A DNA stretch of 7,650 bases from Pseudomonadota bacterium (GTDB lineage Bacteria; Pseudomonadota; Alphaproteobacteria; Acetobacterales; Acetobacteraceae): positions 1 to 7,650 of the forward strand of contig JAKBCD010000063.1 of NCBI GenBank assembly GCA_021808205.1, read 5' to 3'. Position numbers and translations under genes: made by a program. Below the pieces are notes generated by a model, which ran no database searches, had not been told where the DNA came from, and saw only the letters and a program-made list of their open reading frames with translations. Shown in pieces: positions 1 through 7,047 of the stretch (positions are counted from its first letter, which is position 1; each line of letters opens with the position of its first letter).

Positions 1-7
1 GGATAAA

Positions 8-1411
8 ATGCTAGGGCGCACGTGCGCGGAGGATGTGTTCGATGTCGCCGTGATCGGCGGCGGGGTTGTGGGCTGTGCCGTCATGCGCCGCTTCGCCCTG
101 GCGGGGGCCAAGGCAGTGCTCATCGAAGCGGCACCTGACATTTTGGCTGGGGCCTCGAAGGCCAATAGCGCAATTTTACATACCGGGTTCGACGCGCCGC
201 CGGGCAGCCTGGAATGGCAGCTCATGCAGGCGGGCTATCGGGAATATCTGGATATCCATGCCGCCTATAACCTGCCGCTGCTGCAAACCGGCGCGCTGGT
301 CTGCGCGTGGAATGAGGATGAGGCCGCGCGCCTTGAGGGCATCGTGGCGCAAGCGCGGCTCAATAACGTGGCGGATGTTCGGCCCCTCGGCGCGGGGGTG
401 GCGCGGGCGCTGGTGCCCGGCCTTTCCCCCCGGCTGGTGGATGCGGTTGAGGTGCCGGGGGAATACGTGATCGATCCATGGTCGGCACCGCTTGCCTATC
501 TCAACCAGGCGGTGGCGCTGGGGGCAAAGCTGCTGTTCAACGCCGAGCTGCTGGCCGGGCAGTTTGATGGCACATGGCAGTTGCAGACAAAGGCGGGCGC
601 GGTGCGCGCCGCGGCGGTGGTGAACACAGCCGGGCTCTATGGCGACGTGGTGGATGCACGGCTCGGCTTCACGCCTGAATTTACCATCAAGCCGCGCAAA
701 GGGCAGTTTGTGGTGTTCGACAAGGCGACGGCGCGGCACGTGCCGTGTATCATCCTGCCGGTGCCCAGCGAAACCACCAAGGGGATCGTGCTGTGCCCTA
801 CGGCCTTTGGCAATGTGCTGGTCGGCCCAACGGCGGAGGAGCAGGAGGACCGTACCCGCGCCACCGTGGAGGCAGAAACTCTGACTGCGCTCATCCGCCG
901 CGCGGCTGAGATTGTTCCTGCATTGGCGGAGATGCCGGTAACGGCTGTGTATGCCGGGCTGCGCCCCGCCACGGAAACCAAGGCTTATCGGGTGGCATCC
1001 CGGCCGGAGCAACGCGCCATCACCCTGGGCGGTGTCCGCTCAACCGGGCTCACGGCTGCCCTGGGGCTGGCCGGTCATGCGCTCAGCCTGCACGCGCAAT
1101 TTGGTACGGCGCTACCAGCCGCGCCGCCGGTGGTGCCGCCGGTCCGCCTGCCCAACCTCGCCGAGAGCCGCCCGCGCGATTGGCAACAACAGGGCTGCGG
1201 TGAGATCGTCTGCCATTGCGAGATGGTGACGCGCCGGGAGATAGAAGCGGCACTGGCGAGCGCGGTGCCACCAGGAGATTTCGGCGGGCTCAAACGCCGC
1301 ACCCGCGCCGGGCTTGGGCGCTGCCAGGGGTTTTATTGCAACGCCAGGCTGGCGGCGATGACGCAAGGGCGGCTGCGCACACCCCTTGCGGTGCCCGCGG
1401 AGGGTGGCTGA
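8..1411 (+). CDS. GlpA-like FAD-dependent dehydrogenase with C-terminal BFD-type [2Fe-2S] domain
   Basis: A 467-residue flavoprotein of the DAO fold, of the type annotated as glycerol-3-phosphate dehydrogenase (GlpA / type III). It would oxidise a polyol phosphate or 2-hydroxyacid and pass electrons from FAD to an iron-sulphur centre. Seen: the N-terminal ADP-binding strand with GGGVVG at residues 17-22 and the acidic end of beta-2 (E40); the family signature ASKANSAILHTGFD at 49-62; PRKGQF at 229-234; and AGLRPATETK at 316-325. Residues about 397-450 form a BFD-like [2Fe-2S] domain with ligands C402, C404, C439 and C444 (CHC and CQGFYC). At 467 residues it is shorter than E. coli GlpA and close to the Thermotoga-type enzyme. 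No signal peptide is seen. The ATG at 8 is the first start in frame. GTG at 35 also fits the protein, but its GGAGG lies only two bases away. It is the first visible gene of a three-gene operon. The exact substrate cannot be read from sequence; L-2-hydroxyglutarate oxidase-type relatives share the fold. Confidence 0.88.
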   Translation: MLGRTCAEDVFDVAVIGGGVVGCAVMRRFALAGAKAVLIEAAPDILAGASKANSAILHTGFDAPPGSLEWQLMQAGYREYLDIHAAYNLPLLQTGALVCAWNEDEAARLEGIVAQARLNNVADVRPLGAGVARALVPGLSPRLVDAVEVPGEYVIDPWSAPLAYLNQAVALGAKLLFNAELLAGQFDGTWQLQTKAGAVRAAAVVNTAGLYGDVVDARLGFTPEFTIKPRKGQFVVFDKATARHVPCIILPVPSETTKGIVLCPTAFGNVLVGPTAEEQEDRTRATVEAETLTALIRRAAEIVPALAEMPVTAVYAGLRPATETKAYRVASRPEQRAITLGGVRSTGLTAALGLAGHALSLHAQFGTALPAAPPVVPPVRLPNLAESRPRDWQQQGCGEIVCHCEMVTRREIEAALASAVPPGDFGGLKRRTRAGLGRCQGFYCNARLAAMTQGRLRTPLAVPAEGG

Positions 1412-2628
1412 TGGGCGATGCCGCGGATGTGATCGTGGTCGGCAGCGGGCCCGCGGGTGTGGCGGCGGCGGTTGAATTGCGGCGCAATGGCGTTGAACGG
1501 GTGGTGCTGCTTGAACGTGAAGCAGATCTCGGCGGCGCAACGCGCCATTGCAGCCATTCGCCCTTTGGTATGCGTGAATTCGGGCGGGTTTATTCCGGCC
1601 CGGCCTATGCGCGGCGGCTGGCCGCAGAGGCCGTGCGCCATGGCGTGACGATCCGCGCCGGGTATTCGGTGGTATCCCTGCATGAGGACGCTCGCCTGAC
1701 GGTGGCGTGCAACGGGGTGGTATCTGAGCTTGAGGCCAAACGGATCATCGTGGCGACGGGCGCGCGCGAAGCCTCGCGCGCCGCGCGGCTGCTGCCGGGG
1801 GACCGCCCGGTGGGCGTGCTCTCAACCGGCGCGTTGCAATCTTATGTGGCGCTGCACGGGTTGATGCCGTTTCGCCGTCCCGTGATCCTTGGCTCCGAGC
1901 TGGTGACGTTCTCCGCTGTTCTCACCTGCCTGCGCCATGGCGCGCGGCCGGTGGCGGTGGTGGAAACCCTGCCTTACGCGCTGGCGCGGGCACCTGCCTC
2001 GTGGTTTCCGGGCCTTCTCGGCATCCCGTTTTTTCGTGGCGCGGAGCTCCTCGATATCCAGGGGCGCGCGCGGGTTGAAAATATACGGATCAGCCATGGC
2101 GGTAACTTGCGCGATATCGCCTGCGACGGCGTGCTGGTCACCGGGCGCTTCCTGCCCGAGGCTTCGCTGTTCCTGAATTCCGGCATGGGGCTGGCACAAG
2201 GCGCGCAAGCGCCCGCGATCGACCAGGATGGCCGCTGCGCCAACCCGCTCTACTTTGCCTGTGGCAATGTGCTGCGGGCGGTGGAAACCGGCGGCTGGGC
2301 GTTCCGCGAAGGGCGAGCCATTGGGGCGGCGGTGGCGCGGGACCTCGCTCACCCGGTTGCCGTGCAGCGTGTGGCGGTGGAATTCGCGCCGCCGATCAAA
2401 CTGGTGGTGCCCGGCTATGTGCGCGCTGGCGATGCCACAACGGGGGCGCTTGGTGAGTTCCAGCTAAGGTTCACCGCGCGCGTGCGGGGGGAATTGTCGT
2501 TGGAACTTGATGGCGTGCCTGTATGGGCCCGGCGTCGCGAATTTCTGCCCGAACGGCGGGTTTTGGTGCCGATGCCAGCCGGTCTGCAAGCCGCACAGCG
2601 CATCAGCTTCTGTTTCCGCGAGGGCTGA
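1411..2628 (+). CDS. FAD-dependent oxidoreductase, partner subunit of the upstream dehydrogenase
   Basis: A 405-residue flavoprotein of the pyridine nucleotide-disulphide oxidoreductase-like group found beside GlpA-like dehydrogenases (Thermotoga TM1433, HcnB/OoxA-like). It presumably relays electrons from the dehydrogenase. Seen: the FAD-binding motif GSGPAG at 11-16; GGATRHCSHSPFGMREFG at 41-58, typical of this subfamily; ATGARE at 115-120; and a C-terminal FAD segment, GNVLRAVETGG, at 285-295. The second nucleotide-binding loop, expected to be GxGxxG, reads GSELVTF at 161-167, so NAD binding is doubtful. Residues about 320-405 form a beta-rich tail without clustered cysteines. I chose the ATG at 1411. 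Its A is the last base of the upstream TGA stop, and GGAGGG at 1399-1404 lies six bases before it. The reading frame is open further upstream, but that part lies inside the dehydrogenase gene and looks non-native. The overlap suggests translational coupling. Confidence 0.85.
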   Translation: MGDAADVIVVGSGPAGVAAAVELRRNGVERVVLLEREADLGGATRHCSHSPFGMREFGRVYSGPAYARRLAAEAVRHGVTIRAGYSVVSLHEDARLTVACNGVVSELEAKRIIVATGAREASRAARLLPGDRPVGVLSTGALQSYVALHGLMPFRRPVILGSELVTFSAVLTCLRHGARPVAVVETLPYALARAPASWFPGLLGIPFFRGAELLDIQGRARVENIRISHGGNLRDIACDGVLVTGRFLPEASLFLNSGMGLAQGAQAPAIDQDGRCANPLYFACGNVLRAVETGGWAFREGRAIGAAVARDLAHPVAVQRVAVEFAPPIKLVVPGYVRAGDATTGALGEFQLRFTARVRGELSLELDGVPVWARRREFLPERRVLVPMPAGLQAAQRISFCFREG

Positions 2629-2631
2629 ACC

Positions 2632-4029
2632 ATGCGTGTCGCCGCAATCGACCAGGGCACAACATCAACCCGCTGCATCGTCGTCGAAACCGGCGGGCGT
2701 TGGCATTTGAGCGGCACGCGCGCCCACGCGCAAAACCACCCGGGGCCAGGCTGGGTGGAGCATGACCCCGAAGAACTGCTCGCCAATATCCGCACGCTGC
2801 TGCGCGCCGCCGGCCCGGTGGATGCCATCGGCATCGCCAACCAGGGGGAGAGCTGCCTTGCCTGGGACGCGCAGAGCGGCGTTGCCTTCTCGCCGGTGAT
2901 CGTCTGGCAGGATGCGCGCACCGGGCCCGCGCTGCAGGCGATGGACAGTGCCGCCCATGCGCGGGCGAAAGAGCTCAGCGGGTTGCCGCTGGATGCGTAT
3001 TTCTCCGCCTCCAAGCTCGGCTGGATTCTGCGCCACAGCGAGGCGGCACGCGCTGCGCACGCCGCCGGGCGGCTGCGCCTTGGCACCACGGATGCGTTTT
3101 TTCTCGACCGGCTCTGCGGCGTATTCGCAACCGACGCGGCGACCGCCTCACGCACCGGGCTGCTCGACCTGCGCCGCGGCGTGTGGAGCGAAGAGCTTTG
3201 TGCCCTGCATGGTGTGCCGGTTTCCGCTCTGCCACCAATTCTGCCCGTGGATCATGGGTTCGGGGCAATCGAGGGCGTGCCGGTGAAAGTTTCCATCGTG
3301 GACCAGCAGGCGGCCCTGTACGGGCATGGCTGCCGGCAGCCAGGCGATACCAAGATCACCTTTGGCACCGGTGCGTTTTTGCTCACACTCTGCGGCGCAA
3401 CCCCGGTACACTCACCGGCATTGCTGCCCACCATCGCCTGGCGCCAGGGCGGGCAGCCAAGCGTGCATGCGCTCGAAGGCGGGGTTTACGACGCCGGTGC
3501 GGCGCTGGAATGGGCGCGCGGCATTGGGTTGTTTGACGACGTTGCAGAGCTTGGCAGCTTCGAGGGGCCGTCGGCGCTCAGCCGCGGCCTGGTATTTGTT
3601 CCGGCACTCTCCGGCTTGGCCGCCCCTTATTGGGACCGCGAGGCCGCGCCGCTGTTCATTGGCATGCGCCATGAAACCGGGCGTCGGGATATGATCCGCG
3701 CGGTGCTTGAGGGGATCGCCTTGCTCACCGCCGGGCTTATCGGCGAGGCGGCGGCGGCATTGCCGCTCTCGCGCGGCATCTCGATTGATGGCGGACTTTC
3801 CCAGAGCGGCTATTTCGCGCAGTTCCTGGCGGCGGCGGCCGGGGTCGATATCCGGGTACCCGCCATGCATGAACTTACCGCCCTGGGACTTGCCGAGCTG
3901 TGCGGGGTGGATTGCGGGCAGATCCGCGCGGCGGCTGCGGTGTTCCAACCGGATGGCTCGGTGCCCGAGGCTCTGCGCGCCCGGTTTAACGCCGCACTGA
4001 CGCGCGCCCGCGCTTGGCATGGGGCGTGA
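2632..4029 (+). CDS. FGGY-family carbohydrate kinase, glycerol kinase-like, with altered substrate motif
   Basis: A 465-residue cytoplasmic kinase that would use ATP to phosphorylate glycerol or a related polyol, feeding the dehydrogenase pair upstream. Seen: phosphate loop AAIDQGTTSTR at 4-14; VWQDART at 91-97; SGLPLDAYFSASK at 116-128 (Y123 matches glycerol-binding Tyr135 of E. coli GlpK); VDQQAAL at 223-229 (D224 matches Asp245); GTGAFLL at 245-251; GLAAPYWD at 328-335; and DGGLSQS at 386-392. The loop that reads NQRET in GlpK is NQGES at 70-74. The Glu is kept (E73) but Arg83 is replaced by G72. It is shorter than typical GlpK (about 500), and I do not see the FBP-site-like region or the usual C-terminal tail. 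The start at 2632 has GAGGG at 2620-2624, seven bases upstream, and follows the previous stop by three bases. Kinase membership is sure. Glycerol as substrate is inferred, so no symbol is given. Confidence 0.87.
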   Translation: MRVAAIDQGTTSTRCIVVETGGRWHLSGTRAHAQNHPGPGWVEHDPEELLANIRTLLRAAGPVDAIGIANQGESCLAWDAQSGVAFSPVIVWQDARTGPALQAMDSAAHARAKELSGLPLDAYFSASKLGWILRHSEAARAAHAAGRLRLGTTDAFFLDRLCGVFATDAATASRTGLLDLRRGVWSEELCALHGVPVSALPPILPVDHGFGAIEGVPVKVSIVDQQAALYGHGCRQPGDTKITFGTGAFLLTLCGATPVHSPALLPTIAWRQGGQPSVHALEGGVYDAGAALEWARGIGLFDDVAELGSFEGPSALSRGLVFVPALSGLAAPYWDREAAPLFIGMRHETGRRDMIRAVLEGIALLTAGLIGEAAAALPLSRGISIDGGLSQSGYFAQFLAAAAGVDIRVPAMHELTALGLAELCGVDCGQIRAAAAVFQPDGSVPEALRARFNAALTRARAWHGA

Positions 4030-4085
4030 GCAAAGGTACCCGTCGGCTTCTTGGGCCGATCGCTGGTTCCTAAAATTGGCAAGAA

Positions 4086-4117
4086 AAAAGGCTCTCCGGC
4101 GTACCGGAGAGCCTTTT
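4086..4117. terminator. Bidirectional intrinsic terminator
   Basis: A perfect 14-bp inverted repeat (4086-4099 with 4104-4117) around a CGTA loop. It has ten GC-rich pairs (GGCTCTCCGG / CCGGAGAGCC) flanked by AAAA on the left and TTTT on the right, so it reads as a hairpin plus U-tract on either strand. It lies 57 bases after the kinase stop and 18 bases after the stop of the convergent permease, and should end both transcripts. Confidence 0.92.
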
Positions 4118-4134
4118 CAGTGACTCAAGTTTTG

Positions 4135-5679
4135 CTAATCAACCGCGCCTTTGAGAGCGGCTTCCTCCGCGCTGATTTCCGCAGCGCGGGCAGCGATTTC
4201 CGTGGCGTTGATCGGTGGGCCAGGGAAACGGGTTCGGGCGATGCCAAACCAGATAACCGCCAGCAGCACCAGCAGACCGATGAAGTAGTTGTCCAGAATG
4301 TCGTAAGGCGGGCGGGTGCCGACATAGATGATCAGCAACGCGCCCAGCACGGTGATGATCGCGAACGGCTTGGAAAGCCCGCCGAGGCGGAACGGCCCGA
4401 ACTCGGTCCAGGTTTTGCCTTCCGCGAACAGCCCGGCGAGGATCGGCATGGAGTAGGAAATGTAGAGGAACATGGCGCAGCCCACGGCCAGCGCCGCGAA
4501 GGCCGGCGAATACAGCGTGGCGGCGATGGAGAGCGCCGCGGTTGCCCAGATCGCATAAACCGGCGAACGGTGCTTATGGTCCACCTGCTTGAGATACTTG
4601 CTGCCAGGCAGGCCGCCATCTCGTGCGAAGGCATAAACCATGCGCGACGTGGACGTGACACCGGCCAGTGCGCAAAGGAAATTGGCAAGCACGATACCAA
4701 CGTAAAGCACATCCTTCAGCGCGGCGGGCACTGGCAGGCTGGCCATCAGGTTGAAGATGACATTGGCGCCGTCCGCCGCCGCCTTCACCGGATCCGGCAT
4801 GGCGAGAATGAAGGAGCTCAGCATCACCAACCCACACACGGCCGACCAGAAGATGGCGTTGAGAATACCGCGCGGCACGTTGCGCCGTGCGTCCACGGTC
4901 TCTTCCGAGGTATGGGCCGAGCCGTCGAATCCGGTGACGGTGTAGAGCGGGTAGAGCAAAGCCAGCCCGAAGATGTAAAGGTGGCTGTTGCTTTGCGGCA
5001 GCACGCCGCCACCGGCATTACCGGTAAAATTGGTGAAGACGAAGAGCCGGGGAAAATCGAAATGTTGCACTGAATATAGCATTGTGGCGGTGAGCAGCGC
5101 TGCGATAAACAGGATGAGATAGCCTGAAAAATCGATCAGCTTGGTCGTGCTCTTGATTCCGAAATGGTTGAGCAGCCCTTGCGCGCCGGTAATGAGCACA
5201 ACCGCTATGGTCTGCTGCTCGAACCCCCAGTTAGCGGTGTTAACGCCAAAAATATTACCCAGGATGAGGCCGTTGAACAGGCTGTAGACGCCCACATTCA
5301 CCGAGGCGATAACAAAAATGAGGCCAAGCAGGTTGAACCAGGCCGTGACCCAGCCCCAGGCGCGGCCGCCAAGGATCGAGGACCAATGGTATAGCCCGCC
5401 TGCCGTGGGGTAGGCGGAGGCGATCTGCGCCATTGAACAGCCGACAATCAAGGCAAAGGCACAGCCCACAATCCACCCGACCACGGCGGCAAAAGCGCCA
5501 CCGCCGCTATAGGCGCTCTGGAAAGCGGTGATGCCGCCCGCCAGGATGCAGATGATGGAAAAGGATACGGCAAAGTTGGAGAAGCCGTGCATGCGCCTGG
5601 AAAGTTCCTGCGCATAGCCCATGCGATGCAGGGTGGCGGCATCGGCGTCGAGGATCGCTTGTTCGGTTTTGTCGGTCAT
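4135..5679 (-). CDS. APC-superfamily amino acid/amine permease (ACT-like, GABA/choline permease type)
   Basis: A 514-residue polytopic inner-membrane transporter with about 12 hydrophobic segments, as in the amino acid-polyamine-organocation family. Seen: the N-terminal cytoplasmic motif LHRMGYAQELSRRMHGFSNF at 17-36, leading into TM1 (SFSIICILAGG); AYPTAGGLYHW at 89-99; the signature GFDGSAHTSEET at 250-261 followed by NVPRGIL at 267-273; and AFARDGGLPGS at 350-360. These motifs are those of the amino acid/choline transporter branch, which includes fungal GABA (Uga4) and choline (Hnm1) permeases and many bacterial members of unknown substrate. The C-terminus (about 491-514) is hydrophilic and Ala/Glu-rich. 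The start is supported by GAGGGAG (- strand, 5693-5687) seven bases before the ATG. It stands alone, convergent with the polyol operon, so context does not reveal its substrate. Import of an amino acid or amine by cation symport or exchange is the family expectation. Confidence 0.88.
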   Translation of the reverse strand: MTDKTEQAILDADAATLHRMGYAQELSRRMHGFSNFAVSFSIICILAGGITAFQSAYSGGGAFAAVVGWIVGCAFALIVGCSMAQIASAYPTAGGLYHWSSILGGRAWGWVTAWFNLLGLIFVIASVNVGVYSLFNGLILGNIFGVNTANWGFEQQTIAVVLITGAQGLLNHFGIKSTTKLIDFSGYLILFIAALLTATMLYSVQHFDFPRLFVFTNFTGNAGGGVLPQSNSHLYIFGLALLYPLYTVTGFDGSAHTSEETVDARRNVPRGILNAIFWSAVCGLVMLSSFILAMPDPVKAAADGANVIFNLMASLPVPAALKDVLYVGIVLANFLCALAGVTSTSRMVYAFARDGGLPGSKYLKQVDHKHRSPVYAIWATAALSIAATLYSPAFAALAVGCAMFLYISYSMPILAGLFAEGKTWTEFGPFRLGGLSKPFAIITVLGALLIIYVGTRPPYDILDNYFIGLLVLLAVIWFGIARTRFPGPPINATEIAARAAEISAEEAALKGAVD

Positions 5680-5803
5680 CTCAAGTCTCCCTCAGATTTT
5701 GCGTTAGGGGTTGGAATCTCGTCGTGGCAACCCGGAAAGCAGCAGCCACACGCCTGGCGCGCACCAGCTCCTCTCCTCATCCGTGACAATTCGGACACCT
5801 CCC

Positions 5804-5835
5804 CCCGACCGCCTATTTTCCCGACCGCCTATTTT
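5804..5835. repeat. Perfect 16-bp tandem direct repeat, two copies
   Basis: CCCGACCGCCTATTTT occurs twice head to tail, at 5804-5819 and 5820-5835, with no mismatch. It lies 125-156 bases upstream of the permease ATG. On the - strand each unit reads AAAATAGGCGGTCGGG. Repeats of this size can be paired regulator sites, but could equally be a slippage duplication. Confidence 0.9.
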
Positions 5836-5879
5836 AGAGGCCGCGGCAGGTTTTCTGGTTCATGAGAGTGTAGTGTAAG

Positions 5880-5889
5880 CGGTTAACCG
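5880..5889. promoter_or_regulatory. Palindrome, possible operator
   Basis: CGGTTAACCG is a perfect 10-bp palindrome, extended by an A/T pair after one mismatch, about 200 bases upstream of the permease start. Symmetry and position fit a dimeric repressor or activator site, but no regulator gene is visible nearby and chance is possible. Confidence 0.3.
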
Positions 5890-5983
5890 TTGCGCCTGCA
5901 AGCGGGTGTTTTGGGGCGTTGCGGTGCGCTCATTTGCTGAGCGAAGCCTAAGTCATCGCGCTCTGACGGTGCAAACTCCGGTC

Positions 5984-6670
5984 TCAGGCGGGCATGTCGG
6001 CGCAGAAAAACGCGACCGCCTGCGCCACCACGTCTGGCTGGTAGGCGTGCGGGCCGTCATATTCGACATAGGTTATGTCATAGCCTGCGTCTCTGAGCAT
6101 CGCCGAATGTTTGCGGCCAGACCGCTCGATCGGAATCTGTTCGTCCCGGGTCCCGTGCGACATGAATATGCGCGGCACCCCTTGCTGGCGCTGGATGGTC
6201 AGGAACCCGGCAGAGGAGATAATGACATGGGTGACGAACTGCCCGTTGGTGAGGCCAAGCGACATCGCGTAACTGCCGCCGTCTGAATGGCCTGCGAAAA
6301 CGAGATGGGCGGGGTCAAGCGTGAAGCGGTCCGCCACTGCCGCCAGCGTGATATCCAGGCGCTCGCGGTCCGGTCCGTTACCACCGATGACGATATCCCA
6401 GGTCGGGAACAGCGATTGCGGTGCCAGCAACAGAAACCTCCGCTGATGCGCATGCGCCTCCAGCATCGGCAGAATTTTCTGCGCGCTGCCACCGCCGCCA
6501 TGGAACAGCACAACAAGCGGGGCTGGCCGCGCCGGATCAACGCGATCCGGCACCACCAGAACCGGGTTGCGTGCATCGAACAGGGCAAGATCATGCCGCC
6601 CCGGCGGCAGTGGCGGCAAGGTGGGCTGACGATGCGTGAAATCGAGATGCCCCTCGAGATAATGATCCAT
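5984..6670 (-). CDS. Small alpha/beta-hydrolase (phospholipase/carboxylesterase or PHB-depolymerase-like esterase)
   Basis: A 228-residue serine hydrolase. Seen, numbered from my start: VVLFHGGGG at 53-61 (strand and oxyanion-hole turn); the nucleophile elbow GHSDGG at 127-132 with Ser129; Asp176 in SHGTRDEQIP; and His208 in DGPHAYQP. This is a complete catalytic triad in the order expected for the fold. The motif set (HGGGGSA, GHSDGG) resembles phospholipase/carboxylesterase and LpqC-type esterases. The natural ester cannot be named. There is no signal peptide or lipobox, so it is probably cytoplasmic. Two adjacent Met codons are available, at 6673 and 6670. The ribosome binding site GGGAGGG (6681-6675) leaves only one base before the first but four before the second, so I chose 6670. 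It is a single gene, divergent from the Nramp gene and separated from the permease by 304 bases, so it is probably transcribed alone. Confidence 0.85.
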   Translation of the reverse strand: MDHYLEGHLDFTHRQPTLPPLPPGRHDLALFDARNPVLVVPDRVDPARPAPLVVLFHGGGGSAQKILPMLEAHAHQRRFLLLAPQSLFPTWDIVIGGNGPDRERLDITLAAVADRFTLDPAHLVFAGHSDGGSYAMSLGLTNGQFVTHVIISSAGFLTIQRQQGVPRIFMSHGTRDEQIPIERSGRKHSAMLRDAGYDITYVEYDGPHAYQPDVVAQAVAFFCADMPA

Positions 6671-6968
6671 CATGCCCTCCCGCGGTGATGGCCTGCCTGC
6701 GGCGCATTGTGGCGGGTGACGCGGTGCAGCGTGTGGCGTGTGATCAACATGCTGATATGTCTAGCGAATGATGCTGGCAGAGAACAGCCCCCCAGAACCG
6801 ACTGGCTGGCAACGGGCCGGGATTATGCGGCGTGCCGGGCGCGGCGAACACCGCTGATCAATGATTCGCGTTCATGCCCGGCAAGGCGGTGCCCGGCCCA
6901 GGCAGCGCACCGGCAGAATATGTCTCACGGCATCGCAGGCGAAGCCTGAATCACCCTCGGCGGCGGAT

Positions 6969-7009
6969 TTGACATGACAGATTGACTGAGATATGCGCCT
7001 CGGTATTAA
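6969..7009 (+). promoter_or_regulatory. Candidate sigma-70 promoter of the Nramp gene
   Basis: TTGACT (6982-6987) and TATTAA (7004-7009) are separated by 16 bases and would start transcription near 7016, inside the palindrome. A second, perfect -35 box, TTGACA (6969-6974), lies just upstream but has only a weak -10 (TATGCG, 6992-6997) at 17 bases. Either would be blocked by a protein bound at the palindrome. Placement is inferred from consensus matching only. Confidence 0.4.
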
Positions 7010-7028
7010 GAATAATTATCATTCTTAA
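7006..7028. promoter_or_regulatory. Fur-type operator (near-perfect 23-bp palindrome)
   Basis: Arms TTAAGAAT (7006-7013) and ATTCTTAA (7021-7028) are exact inverted repeats. The seven-base centre adds two more pairs, leaving one mismatch in eleven. Read on the - strand, bases 7026-7008 match the classical 19-bp Fur consensus GATAATGATAATCATTATC at 14 of 19 positions. The site overlaps the candidate -10 and start point and lies 20 bases before the start codon of a metal transporter, which fits metal-dependent repression. In alphaproteobacteria the binder could be Fur, Mur or the related Irr. Confidence 0.72.
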
Positions 7029-7047
7029 CTACACGTCAGGATCAGCC

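Larger units (their letters stand above)
5680..5983. other. Intergenic region upstream of the permease
   Basis: About 300 bases between the permease start and the end of the hydrolase, with no convincing gene. Short frames crossing it have no ribosome binding site or family resemblance. It holds the permease leader, a 16-bp tandem repeat, a 10-bp palindrome, and presumably the permease promoter. I could not fit a good -35/-10 pair on the - strand. I also see no clear terminator for the hydrolase. Confidence 0.6.
6671..7047. other. Divergent intergenic region between the hydrolase and the Nramp gene
   Basis: About 377 bases. The left part (6682-6960) is GC-rich and shows no gene I can support. 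An 80-codon frame at 6707-6949 lacks a ribosome binding site and any family motif. The right part (6961-7047) is AT-rich and carries the candidate Nramp promoter, the Fur-type palindrome and the leader. A promoter for the hydrolase must lie here too, but I find no clear one. Confidence 0.6.

Noticed and set aside
176..1012. 278-codon - strand frame opposite the first dehydrogenase
   Set aside because: It is antisense to a strong flavoprotein gene, gives a Arg/His/Pro-rich translation with no motif, and has no convincing ribosome binding site.
1216..1410. Upstream extension of the second oxidoreductase by 65 codons
   Set aside because: It overlaps the Fe-S domain of the first gene in another frame, and the extra residues are Arg/Ala-rich. 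The ATG at 1411 has a good GGAGGG and puts the FAD motif at the normal N-terminal distance.
4051..5073. Long 340-codon + strand frame opposite the permease
   Set aside because: It runs through the terminator hairpin and is antisense to a clearly recognisable transporter. Its translation is rich in Arg, Gln, Glu and His with no family motif, as expected for the reverse of a GC-rich membrane protein gene.
5939..5964. Weak GAGCG/CGCTC hairpin as a terminator for the hydrolase
   Set aside because: Only five pairs around a long loop, with no U-tract on the - strand.
5906..6286. 126-codon + strand frame opposite the hydrolase
   Set aside because: It is antisense to a hydrolase with an intact catalytic triad and has no recognisable domain.
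6707..6949. Possible 80-codon small protein in the divergent intergenic region
   Set aside because: No ribosome binding site upstream, odd Cys/Arg/Trp composition, and no motif or membrane segment of a known small protein.
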